Made by a program: the position numbers and the translations under genes
The notes under the pieces: model-generated
What the model was told of the DNA's origin: nothing
Databases searched by the model: none
What the model saw: the letters and a program-made list of their open reading frames with translations, nothing else
Origin: a virus
DNA length: 64,000 nt
Reading direction: 5' to 3' (one strand)
IMG/VR virus record: IMGVR_UViG_3300042924_006566
Location: 1-64,000 of that record
Shown here: positions 26,748-35,546 of the stretch, one piece after another
How positions within the stretch are numbered: the stretch's first letter is position 1
Layout: every line of letters starts with the position of its first letter

Positions 26748-28464
26748 ACGCTGTAATCGAAACGAATGTATTTGCCTGGTCACCATTAATACTAAAATAT
26801 CTGAGATAAGCACATGAGCTAGCTAAAATGGTGAATGTTGTCTGTTTCGATGTTGAGTTATTTGCCAAACATCCATGTGTAATTGTTTTGTTTTGTGCAG
26901 CAGAATTGGTAATCCAAACTTCCACAACTTTACCATATACATAATTTGAAAGCGTAATCGATGCATCGGCTGTCACATTAAATTTAATAAGACTGTCACG
27001 ATTAAAATCTAATGCAAATGTTGTCAGTGTTGACTGTACATTTGAAGAATATATGAGTCCTTTTTCCGGTTTAATAGCACCAGTAAAATCAACACTATCA
27101 CCATTAAAAGATGCAATTTTGTTTAATGTGTTCGAACCAATTGGCATATTCCAGAATTCAATTCTAGAACCTCTGGCTGCATCGGTATAGTTTTCTGCTG
27201 CAACAAAATCGATGCGACCTGTTCCTAATGGTGCATATCCTGTTGTACCATAACCATTACCCGAAAAACGAGCAATTACATCGTTTGCTTGTAATGCAGT
27301 TGGATGACTTACATTACCTCTTGCAGCACGACCAGCAAATACAATGTAAGAATTTGCACCATATGAATCTGCAACGATTCTGGATGGCACACCGTTTTTG
27401 CCCGAAATGTGAATCATGTAACCATCGTTTGATGGTGTTGAAACAGTAGGTGAAGCCGAAATTGTCAGTGCAGCGGCTGTCGCACTGAAGTTGCTATTGG
27501 CCAACAACATGGTGCTGTTAACAGTCACAGCTCCAGTTAAATATGTTGTTGCATTCATCGTCACATTACCAGTGAAACTACTGGTGCCATTAACAATTAG
27601 ATTGCCTGTTGTGATAGGACCAGTTGAACTTGTGGTACCAAGAACAGTAACATTTCCGGAAACAGTTAGATCACCACCAAATGTTCCTGAAGTATTTGCT
27701 AAAGCATTGTTAGCTTTATTGAATGCGGAATTGGCTTGAACGAATGCGCCATTTGCATAAGAACTAGCTGAATTCGCTACATGGCTTGGTGTATTGGCTT
27801 GTAGGAATGCTCCATTAGCATACAAAGCAGCCGAATTAGCTACATGGCTTGGTGTATTGGCCGCCGTAGCTGCCGCATCAAAAGAAGTATTTTGTGTTGT
27901 ACCATCGGCAAATGTTATTGGCTTCTGCAGCAGATGTAGACCAGAATTATATACGAATTTGGCTACAACATTATTTGCTTCTGCACCACCTTGAAAGAAC
28001 GAAATGTCTCTGTGTGTGGTTATTGTGCCAAATAATAGATTACCACCAGTTGTTGTTGCGGTATTTCCTTGCACATACACATAACCATCCATTGGTTTAA
28101 TGACGGGATAATTAACATCATTATCTGTTGATCCCGCAATACCCATGTCAATGTAATTTACAGAGTCTGTACCAATGTCAGCTGTTGCAACATAGTCAGA
28201 AGAGCCGTTGGGTTTTAAATTCTGTAAATTGACTTGTAGATAAGATTCATTGTTACTAACAAATTGACCTATAATACCAGGAAAAGTTATATTATTATTT
28301 CCAACATTCAATACATTGTTTGAATATAAACTTTGTGCAAGAACTGTTGCAGTAATTTTACCGGTTACTCCTGTAGGAATATCCACGCCAACAATCAAGG
28401 TGTTTGATGTATTTGAATTTAGTTGTGCTATTGCAGGTAGTTCTGAAATTTTTACTGTGGACAT
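26746..28464 (-). CDS. Fibre/baseplate appendage protein
   Basis: A 572-residue Asn/Thr/Ser/Ala-rich protein. It starts MSTVKISELPAIAQLNSNTSNTLIVGVDIPTG, an N-terminal signature (VKISELP) common in phage structural proteins. Residues 65-165 (IIGQFVSNNESYLQVNLQNLKPNGSSDYVATADIGTDSVNYIDMG, DGYVYVQGN) are paralogous to the 421-aa fibre at 10933-12198. Two ANGAF-type repeats follow, then a C-terminal domain with SRIEFWNMPIGSNTL and a final beta sandwich. It sits between gp7 and gp8, an unusual place for a fibre gene, so it may decorate the wedge. Confidence 0.75.
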   Translation of the reverse strand: MSTVKISELPAIAQLNSNTSNTLIVGVDIPTGVTGKITATVLAQSLYSNNVLNVGNNNITFPGIIGQFVSNNESYLQVNLQNLKPNGSSDYVATADIGTDSVNYIDMGIAGSTDNDVNYPVIKPMDGYVYVQGNTATTTGGNLLFGTITTHRDISFFQGGAEANNVVAKFVYNSGLHLLQKPITFADGTTQNTSFDAAATAANTPSHVANSAALYANGAFLQANTPSHVANSASSYANGAFVQANSAFNKANNALANTSGTFGGDLTVSGNVTVLGTTSSTGPITTGNLIVNGTSSFTGNVTMNATTYLTGAVTVNSTMLLANSNFSATAAALTISASPTVSTPSNDGYMIHISGKNGVPSRIVADSYGANSYIVFAGRAARGNVSHPTALQANDVIARFSGNGYGTTGYAPLGTGRIDFVAAENYTDAARGSRIEFWNMPIGSNTLNKIASFNGDSVDFTGAIKPEKGLIYSSNVQSTLTTFALDFNRDSLIKFNVTADASITLSNYVYGKVVEVWITNSAAQNKTITHGCLANNSTSKQTTFTILASSCAYLRYFSINGDQANTFVSITA

Positions 28465-28467
28465 TTT

Positions 28468-31317
28468 TTACCCCAAGATTAGAATTTTTCCGTCTTCGGT
28501 TGTGAGTGTATCACCCGATTCTGTTATTAGTTCTGGTATGTATTGTGTGCCAACTGGACCATAAATTATAACTTCGTCTTGTCTCGACAACTGACCGCCG
28601 GCTGTTAACACTCTATTTACGGACATTAATGAATTCGATACATTCGTTGAGAAATTATTTGCAACAAAAATTCTATTGCGGGCCAAATCAAGTTGTTGAA
28701 CTTGTTTAACTACATTACCTATCCTTATATTATCACCCGTGAATACAATATCCATCATCGGATACATTGTGTTGCTATAATTTCCGTTATTAACAATATT
28801 ATAAGAATTTGTCACTGATCTGATATTTATTACATTAGAGTTGGCATTTGCACTCACATAAGCAACATTTGGGAAAGTTAACCAAACATTGCTTTTCATA
28901 ACAACTATGTTATTTGCACCATCAATTGATTCAACTTCGGCGATAAAATCTGGACCAGTTAAACTATTCAGAGATATTGTACTGTTGGCAAATACAACAT
29001 TTGCAACATTAGCACCACTCATATTAACAAAATTCAATATGTTATTGCTCTTATTGGTCCAATCAGCGTAAACTTGCACCGCAGAAGCGGCTGTTCCTGT
29101 GTAAGAGAATAAATTTCTTCCAAATTTTAAAGCTGTTTGTGGATGAAAATCATAATCTTTTTGGTCTCTATTACTGTAACGACCTATCAATTTCATACCG
29201 ATAGGATGTAATAACTCCAACAATACTTCTCTGTATTTGGTAATTTCTTTTTCTACTGTTACTTGATATGTGTAATTGTTGTAATCTTCGTTTTGTAACT
29301 TAGAGAAAGAAGAAAGACGGCCGCGAGAATTTAACCATTGGCCATCACCTAAAGTCAAACCGTTCAAGAAAGTTGCATTCGCTCTTGCAGTACCATCACC
29401 ATAAACTCTCACACCAAATCTGTTATAGTTTGATGAAACCTGGCCAGGTGCGAGCCAGGCCGTGTTTGCCATAACAAAATTAATATTTTTGTCTTGAACT
29501 GATAAATTGAGTTGTGTGTTGGGAGAAGAATTATAGTTATAAACTCTTAGACGATATAATGATTTGGATGAATCCGCATCTGGTGCAAGTAGAGATACCG
29601 AATCGTAACGAGAAATGTAAGCAGAAGTTGCAACATTTGAACCTTGGTAGACTATAGAATTTCTGTCAGGTAAGTTTGACAATGAAACATTTGAAACAAC
29701 AATGTCTTGTACTCTCAGAGAAACATTTGGTGTTGCAATGTAATCTTCACCAAATTCAGTCATCTTAATTCTTGTTACAGAACCTGCTCGGTCGACAACA
29801 ACACCAAATTCAGCGCCATCACCTAATATTCCTGATACAACCAGTAATGCGCCAGTTGCATTTGCATTGGCTGAAGAAACAGATAATGCTGGTAAATATT
29901 CGGTACGATAACCCATACCGCCAAGTGAATAACTGTTTGCTACAGTATAATAACCAACGGACTGTATGTATCCAGTTGCATTTACGCCATTTACTTTTGC
30001 GTATGCACCATATCCTGTGCCACCAGTAAACACAATTGTATCATTGTTTTGATATCCTCGGCCACCATTTAAAATTTTAATTGGCCCTAAGATGCCCAAG
30101 TTCTTCAGATTCGATCCACCTAAAATGTCATTGGGGTACATTGATCTTGCAACAACATCAGGTATGGTTGAAATACCACCACCAGAATTGGTTACAATAA
30201 CAGATGTTATTGGGCCCGTAGAATATGTTATGAAAGAAAGTGCATTAGCTAGTGTACAACTTACATTTGCATTTAAATTTGCCGCAAAATTGTAGTATGC
30301 ATTGCCTATTGGTATTCCTGCTTTTAATTCAATCGAATCTGTTGCAACTAAAGCTACATTTGATGCCTGATCTGGATCAACAGAAGCAACAACTGCAACC
30401 GGTGAAGCTGCACCACTGTTTAGATTTTCGAAAACTATTTGTGTATTTGGTGGAACTGTTGGTGTGCTGGTTAGTGAAACATAACCTTGCCCGCCTTCTA
30501 AAACAGAAACACTTTTAACGGAACCTGTTGTTGTTTCTGAAACTTCAGCAATAGCACCGATACCAGTATTTGAATTCAATCCACCAAATACAACAACTGG
30601 ATCGCCAACTTGATATAACAGACCTCTTTTCTTAGGATCAACCAGTATCTGACTTAATTGACCTAAAATTTTGGCTCTAAGTGGTTGACCATTGAATAAA
30701 ACATCTCTGTTTTGATTGTCAACTACTCTGACAAATTCACCAGACTCAAACAATCTTTGAATGTTAGAAATGAAAACTTCTGTTTTGTCTTTTGCTTGTA
30801 TAGAGTTTTCTATGGTTGCAATTGACTTGGACGATTCACCAAAAAGTCTGAGATTATCTACTTTGGTGAAATTATCGTCTGTTGTACCTAGTCTAAGACT
30901 TTTTGCAATATACCAAACACCATCGGATGGTTTCAGAACTGCTTCTTTATTGTAAAAAATATCAAAATCAGAATTATATAAAACTTTAAACAAAAAAGCG
31001 TAAGATGCGGGTGTTCCTTTTGACTGATACAGTTGTCGGGCTAACTTGACAGCTTTGTCTTCATCTACCAATATATCTTTTGGAAAATATGGCAAAAAGT
31101 CATTGATATAGTAATCAATAAATTCTGATGTAGTCTTGTCTATGTCACGATAATTTAAAAGATTTCTGGTGCGTTCAGTTACCTGACCATTTTGTTCCAT
31201 CCATTCATAATATGCTTTTATAAACAATACGAAATTGGAATACTCTGGATTATCCCGAATAAATTCGGGAAGTTGTTCAGGTATTAATATGGAATTTTTT
31301 TGAAAATTATCAATCAT
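28468..31317 (-). CDS. 7: Baseplate wedge protein gp7
   Basis: A 949-residue protein in the gp7 position immediately downstream of gp6 (4-nt ATGA overlap) and upstream of gp8. T4 gp7 is 1032 aa. The conserved N-terminus (QLPEFIRDNPEYSNFVLFIKAYYEWMEQ, DFLPYFPKDILVDEDKAVKLARQLYQSKGTPASYAFLFKVLY) is typical of the environmental T4-like gp7 family. Residues about 245-560 contain several GGQGY/GGRGY beta-domain units. In T4, gp7 links the gp6 ring to gp8, gp10 and gp53 and rearranges during sheath contraction. Assignment rests on gene order and the N-terminal signature. Confidence 0.78.
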   Translation of the reverse strand: MIDNFQKNSILIPEQLPEFIRDNPEYSNFVLFIKAYYEWMEQNGQVTERTRNLLNYRDIDKTTSEFIDYYINDFLPYFPKDILVDEDKAVKLARQLYQSKGTPASYAFLFKVLYNSDFDIFYNKEAVLKPSDGVWYIAKSLRLGTTDDNFTKVDNLRLFGESSKSIATIENSIQAKDKTEVFISNIQRLFESGEFVRVVDNQNRDVLFNGQPLRAKILGQLSQILVDPKKRGLLYQVGDPVVVFGGLNSNTGIGAIAEVSETTTGSVKSVSVLEGGQGYVSLTSTPTVPPNTQIVFENLNSGAASPVAVVASVDPDQASNVALVATDSIELKAGIPIGNAYYNFAANLNANVSCTLANALSFITYSTGPITSVIVTNSGGGISTIPDVVARSMYPNDILGGSNLKNLGILGPIKILNGGRGYQNNDTIVFTGGTGYGAYAKVNGVNATGYIQSVGYYTVANSYSLGGMGYRTEYLPALSVSSANANATGALLVVSGILGDGAEFGVVVDRAGSVTRIKMTEFGEDYIATPNVSLRVQDIVVSNVSLSNLPDRNSIVYQGSNVATSAYISRYDSVSLLAPDADSSKSLYRLRVYNYNSSPNTQLNLSVQDKNINFVMANTAWLAPGQVSSNYNRFGVRVYGDGTARANATFLNGLTLGDGQWLNSRGRLSSFSKLQNEDYNNYTYQVTVEKEITKYREVLLELLHPIGMKLIGRYSNRDQKDYDFHPQTALKFGRNLFSYTGTAASAVQVYADWTNKSNNILNFVNMSGANVANVVFANSTISLNSLTGPDFIAEVESIDGANNIVVMKSNVWLTFPNVAYVSANANSNVINIRSVTNSYNIVNNGNYSNTMYPMMDIVFTGDNIRIGNVVKQVQQLDLARNRIFVANNFSTNVSNSLMSVNRVLTAGGQLSRQDEVIIYGPVGTQYIPELITESGDTLTTEDGKILILG

Positions 31318-33392
31318 GACTTGGCAGAAATATTAACGACTACAGATGTTGGATCGAATTGATCTATTGTAATTATGCGATTATATGTAGACGAAATAAT
31401 TGATGTGGTTGGTTTTGCGGTTACAGTCAATTGACCCAAAGGATCATTTATTGATAATGGATTAAAAGAATCCAATGTAATTACACCATTCACATAATCA
31501 ATTGTGCCAGCATTTTTGGTGATGAAAGATTTTCCGGTATTCACATTGTTATAATATAGTCTTAGATTTCCAAACTGACCTTCTAAAACAGCCACAGCAG
31601 AACATAGTTGTCCTGTGGTGTCACCAGCTGCCGGCGTTACGACAACAACCGCACTGGTATATCCTGAACCTGCGTTTGTAACTTTAATTTCTCTGATACT
31701 TCCACTTGTACTCAGTACTGCCATAGCTGTTGCGCCTGTACCATCACCATAAATTGTAACTGTTGGTGTACTCTGATAACCAAAACCAGGATTTGTAATC
31801 TGAACAGACGATAAACCGGCTGTTGGTGAAGGTTCTTCTTCCAAATACACACCATCAATTACAAGTGATGCATTTTCAGGATTTCTGTATTGCATCGATG
31901 GATTGCTCCTAACACTACTGGAGAAAATACCTTTCGACAAAGGAGAACCATAATATAACTTATAAGTTGTTGGTGTGGTTAAATTTGGTAAAAACTTCTT
32001 TTGTACATCTACTGAAATCTCACATGCAATAATTGAATAGTCTATATTTTTTATCAAATTGATCAGATCGGACTGTACAAAAGTTGAATTAAAACTATTT
32101 AATGTTGTGTTACCAAAATTATAGATTGCGTTTTTCACCAAAGATTGTAACTGTTGAGATGATCTACTTGTCTTCTTAGGATCATACAAAACATTTGATG
32201 TGACATTGATATATGTATAGTCAGGATCTACAATTGTGGGTTCAACAGTTACCACAGAAATAGGTTTGATAACATCTTGTATCAATCTTTCTTTTTGTGT
32301 GTCTGTCAGTAAATAACCACCAGAAGGTTTAATTGCAATAAATGCTTGCCCGAAAACTGGAGGATCATTTTCTTCTCCGCCCCACACACTCACTGCGTCC
32401 ACAGCATAACCTAAATTATTTTGTTTAATTGCCGTTATATAATCTTCTTTAGTGACAGCACGCCCCTGTGCGGAATATGACTTTGGTGCTTGAAATTTAA
32501 TGGAATCCAACGATTCTTTTTCAGAGCCTTGAGTGGCAGCAACTAAAGGTTGTACGGATGTATTTGCATATCCGGATATATTACCCATCAATGTAAAATT
32601 ATTTGCACCAGTCGCAGAGACACCTTGTGTTACAAGATATTCCATGAAAACAGATTGGCCATCTACTAATTTTTTACCCAATACATCATCACCAAAATAT
32701 ATTTCATATTTTCCACCTTTACCTTCTTGTAAAAAGTAAACAGTAGAAGTTGAATCTAATGACAGATAATTTGTGGCACGAGTGTAGACATTCGATGAAG
32801 GGTCAGGTGATGCTTGAGCAACAATAACCGATAGTGTGCTTATGTCAACATTCTCATTTGGTATTTGAAAAATATATTTTGGATTTTGTACTGAATTGAC
32901 GACATATGATACTGAAGATCGAATTCCTTGTTTCAGTATCACATTATTAAATACAGCCGTATTTGCAGAAACCGATGTTGTATATGTGTCGGCCGCAACA
33001 AAGTTATAATTTACTCCATCAATAGCTTCCGATAAAAATGGTGTGAACTTGGGTAAAGACAAAGTAGAATCAGAAACTTGATTAACTCTAAAATTTACTG
33101 TTGCCTGTGGTGCTGTTGCAGATTTTGGAACATAATTCAATAATTTTGCAAGTGAAACTACAGAATCTCTTTGTAATGCCGTGTCCAAAAACATTTCATT
33201 TGCAACCATATTGAGATAGTATGCATTATATTGCGTGTTATAAGCAAGAATATCCAATAAAGTCGAAAGTGCAGAACCTTCGTAATTGTAGTCTTTCAGA
33301 ATATCCTGTGACTGTAAAAATGTTTTTAGGTTATTCTTAATGTTATTGAAATCCAAATCTGTCATTTGGATATTAGAATTTGCACCTGCCAT
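31314..33392 (-). CDS. 6: Baseplate wedge protein gp6 (J-like)
   Basis: A 692-residue homologue of T4 gp6 (660 aa), the dimer that closes the inner baseplate ring and triggers sheath contraction. The N-terminus MAGANSNIQMTDLDFNNIKNNLKTFLQSQD and the segment YEGSALSTLLDILAYNTQYNAYYLNMVANEMFLDTA are strongly characteristic, as is QGRAVTKEDYITAIKQN (about residue 300). Residues about 525-600 carry the GFGY/GSGY beta insertion shared with gp7 and gp8. It is directly downstream of gp25, as in T4-like wedge clusters, and overlaps gp7 by four bases. Confidence 0.93.
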   Translation of the reverse strand: MAGANSNIQMTDLDFNNIKNNLKTFLQSQDILKDYNYEGSALSTLLDILAYNTQYNAYYLNMVANEMFLDTALQRDSVVSLAKLLNYVPKSATAPQATVNFRVNQVSDSTLSLPKFTPFLSEAIDGVNYNFVAADTYTTSVSANTAVFNNVILKQGIRSSVSYVVNSVQNPKYIFQIPNENVDISTLSVIVAQASPDPSSNVYTRATNYLSLDSTSTVYFLQEGKGGKYEIYFGDDVLGKKLVDGQSVFMEYLVTQGVSATGANNFTLMGNISGYANTSVQPLVAATQGSEKESLDSIKFQAPKSYSAQGRAVTKEDYITAIKQNNLGYAVDAVSVWGGEENDPPVFGQAFIAIKPSGGYLLTDTQKERLIQDVIKPISVVTVEPTIVDPDYTYINVTSNVLYDPKKTSRSSQQLQSLVKNAIYNFGNTTLNSFNSTFVQSDLINLIKNIDYSIIACEISVDVQKKFLPNLTTPTTYKLYYGSPLSKGIFSSSVRSNPSMQYRNPENASLVIDGVYLEEEPSPTAGLSSVQITNPGFGYQSTPTVTIYGDGTGATAMAVLSTSGSIREIKVTNAGSGYTSAVVVVTPAAGDTTGQLCSAVAVLEGQFGNLRLYYNNVNTGKSFITKNAGTIDYVNGVITLDSFNPLSINDPLGQLTVTAKPTTSIISSTYNRIITIDQFDPTSVVVNISAKS

Positions 33393-33393
33393 T

Positions 33394-33786
33394 TTATCTA
33401 TTTCTCTCTAAAAAAAGTGTTACTGTTGTTGGTTGTGTCGCATTTTGTAGGAAGAAAGTAATTGTTACATTATATGCATTGTTTTCTTCATCAGGCTCTG
33501 CAACCACACTTTTCAATATGGCTCTAGGCTCATAATTTTCGATTGTCTGTTTTATGTTTTGTTCAATTGCACTTGTCGTCATCGGAGAAATAGGTTCAAA
33601 TAGTAAAGAATCTATATTGGAACCTAAACTCGGATTAAAAGGCCTCTCATAAAATTTGGTCGACAATAAGTTTCGTATAGATCGAATGACCGCTTGATTA
33701 TCATAACTCAAAGCAATATCACCTAACACCGGTTTCTTGGTGAAGGTAAAATCTATGTCTGAGTATATTTTATTTAAAGTTGCCAT
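33394..33786 (-). CDS. 25: Baseplate wedge protein gp25
   Basis: A 130-residue protein close to T4 gp25 (132 aa), the most conserved contractile-tail baseplate component, which nucleates the sheath. DIDFTFTKKPVLGDIALSYDNQAVIRSIRNLLSTKFYERPFNPSLGSNIDSLLFEP contains the family's invariant R-x-F-P/NPxxGS(x)3-L-F-E core. The stop codon lies next to the start of gp6. GATAAATA lies only four nt before ATG 33786, and no good ribosome-binding site is visible. Confidence 0.95.
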   Translation of the reverse strand: MATLNKIYSDIDFTFTKKPVLGDIALSYDNQAVIRSIRNLLSTKFYERPFNPSLGSNIDSLLFEPISPMTTSAIEQNIKQTIENYEPRAILKSVVAEPDEENNAYNVTITFFLQNATQPTTVTLFLERNR

Positions 33787-33790
33787 CTTT

Positions 33791-33798
33791 TATTTATC
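33791..33798 (-). promoter_or_regulatory. Late-promoter-like GATAAATA abutting gp25 start
   Basis: GATAAATA on the minus strand ends 4 nt before the gp25 ATG. Transcription from it would start around the ATG, giving a leaderless message. It matches seven of eight bases of the T4 late consensus, but its spacing differs from the 28-34 nt class. Confidence 0.35.
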
Positions 33799-33862
33799 TC
33801 TAGGAGTAAAACGCTATTTTGGATTTTGAGCTTGCGTGGAAAAAATTCTCGGGCCGGAACAT

Positions 33863-33878
33863 AAAAATTCGAATTTTT
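33863..33878. repeat. 16-bp perfect palindrome in the gp25 upstream gap
   Basis: AAAAATTCGAATTTTT is a perfect palindrome in the 98-nt gap between the 268-aa protein and gp25, one of the few non-coding gaps of that size in the structural operon. It has no loop, so it is a poor hairpin. A binding site or AT-rich chance are both possible. The rest of the gap holds no recognisable gene. Confidence 0.5.
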
Positions 33879-33884
33879 GGAAAA

Positions 33885-34691
33885 TCATGTATTTGAACTT
33901 AAATTGTTTGCAAGTCTTGGCGTACCCACCACATTTTTCATTAAATAAGTATTTGTACCACCTGCGTTCGAAAATTGTTGCAAATAGCCATAATCCTGCA
34001 TGACTTGAGCCGCATTCAGATAGAAAGCGACATCTTCTGTTCTTCTTGTATACAATTGGGATGTTGTGTTTTGTAGGTAACTCTTAATGTTTGCGATTTC
34101 TTCTGGTGGAAGTAGGTTGGTATAACCTTCACCATAAGGTTGCGTATTGGAAAAGTAGATATTTGCATAATACGCAATTTTATCATTATTGGCTTTCATC
34201 TCATCACGAATAAACAGACTTGTGAATGCACCCAAGATTGGTGCGGTGTTTTGTACCGAAACCATACCATCCGTTTTAGCCAAAATCATCATAATTTGTT
34301 GACCCACTGAAGATGCAGTATCATAAGCTGGCACGTTCGCACTGTTTACAATTGTAACACCGGAAATATTATCTGTGTGTTTTTTGTAAAGTTGTAGTTC
34401 AGCATTCAATGCTTGACCGATGCTTACCATTTCGGTGTCACCGACTAAGTTGCCTGAATTTATGATGATTGTTGTGTTTGCAGTAATTGTTGCAACATTA
34501 TTGGCCATAGGATTCTGGAAATAATTTGTTTTTTGTATATTTCCATTGGCCAAGTCTGATTTTTGCCAATCAGATAGTGGTGGAGTATTCTCGGCAATAA
34601 AAGTCAGTGAATTTGCTGCACCAGGAGAAAGGTTTGACGCTTCTCCGAAGTTTGTAAAGGTAATATTCAGTCTTTCATATATCGTAGTCAT
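33885..34691 (-). CDS. Conserved baseplate-cluster protein, function unknown
   Basis: A 268-residue, mostly helical protein (MTTIYERLNITFTNFGEASNLSPGAANSLTFIAENTPPL...) encoded between the gp5 C-terminal spike and gp25. No signal peptide, membrane segment or known catalytic motif is visible. GEGYTNLLPPEEIANIKSYLQNTTSQLYTRRTEDVAFYLNA suggests a helical bundle. GGAG upstream of ATG 34691 supports the start. Location argues for a hub or wedge accessory or assembly factor. The family is not recognised. Confidence 0.7.
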   Translation of the reverse strand: MTTIYERLNITFTNFGEASNLSPGAANSLTFIAENTPPLSDWQKSDLANGNIQKTNYFQNPMANNVATITANTTIIINSGNLVGDTEMVSIGQALNAELQLYKKHTDNISGVTIVNSANVPAYDTASSVGQQIMMILAKTDGMVSVQNTAPILGAFTSLFIRDEMKANNDKIAYYANIYFSNTQPYGEGYTNLLPPEEIANIKSYLQNTTSQLYTRRTEDVAFYLNAAQVMQDYGYLQQFSNAGGTNTYLMKNVVGTPRLANNLSSNT

Positions 34692-34701
34692 CTCAACTCC
34701 A

Positions 34702-35544
34702 TCATGGTAAGGGCATTAAAGGTAGTGGTCCTGATGTTGGACCATTTGGTGCAATATGTCTATGACTATTGAACAATGTTCGTACCATTGGTAATCCACC
34801 AGTAGGATCCATAATAACACTGCCGTATGTCATCGAAGTTCCATATAAAAGCGGTGCAATTACCGAAGCAGTAGCCAAAACTGTACCTGGAATAGGAGGA
34901 GTTGGACTACCGACTGAAACACCTCCCAAACTAACAATACCTTGTACGCCAGCAGTCATTCCAGTTTGTGCGTTAACTCTTGTGGATGAATTAATAAGTG
35001 TAGCTCTAACTTCACCACTAACTCTAAGGTCGCCTTCAATACGAACCTCATCGCCTGGATTGATTCGTAGAGCACCACCTGCAAATCCACCAGCAGACAC
35101 TCTCATGTCGCCAACAGATGCAATATCAGTTATTTGGTCGACAGTTTGTGTGTAATTACCTTTTACATGTAAGTTATAATTGCCGTCAACCTCTTGATTA
35201 AAATCACCCTTGACATTTAAATTCACATCACCATTTACTGTGATGTTTAATTTATTGTTTGATTGTCCGTCAACACCAATCAAAACATTATGATCGCCTA
35301 ATGTGATTGTATAACCATTACCAAATATTTTACAAACTTGGTCGCCGTTTGGGTGCATTTCAGTAAATGTACCAGAACGGTGTTGCAAACGAATTCTTTC
35401 TCTGGTTGGCGTATCATCCAGTTCAAAACTATGTCCACTTCTGGTTTGTGTAATATTATTATAAGGATATTGTGGTTGATAATCTGTGTTAGCAGCAGAA
35501 ACTGGTTCCACAAAACCATCAAAACCCATTGGTGCATTAGACAT
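34702..35544 (-). CDS. 5: Baseplate central spike, gp5 C-terminal beta-helix part
   Basis: A 280-residue protein equivalent to the C-terminal part of T4 gp5. YPYNNITQTRSGHSFELDDTPTRERIRLQHRSGTFTEMHPNGD is the entry to the spike. The triple-stranded beta-helix follows, with octapeptide-like repeats (NITVNGDVNLNVKGDFNQEVDGNYNLHVKGNYTQTV, about residues 95-135). The protein ends in a Gly/Pro/His-rich tip (NSHRHIAPNGPTSGPLP) that may bind metal or a PAAR-type cap. In T4 the spike is covalently joined to the OB-fold and lysozyme domains. Here it is a separate gene starting two bases after the OB-fold gene stops. Confidence 0.85.
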   Translation of the reverse strand: MSNAPMGFDGFVEPVSAANTDYQPQYPYNNITQTRSGHSFELDDTPTRERIRLQHRSGTFTEMHPNGDQVCKIFGNGYTITLGDHNVLIGVDGQSNNKLNITVNGDVNLNVKGDFNQEVDGNYNLHVKGNYTQTVDQITDIASVGDMRVSAGGFAGGALRINPGDEVRIEGDLRVSGEVRATLINSSTRVNAQTGMTAGVQGIVSLGGVSVGSPTPPIPGTVLATASVIAPLLYGTSMTYGSVIMDPTGGLPMVRTLFNSHRHIAPNGPTSGPLPLMPLP

Positions 35545-35546
35545 AA

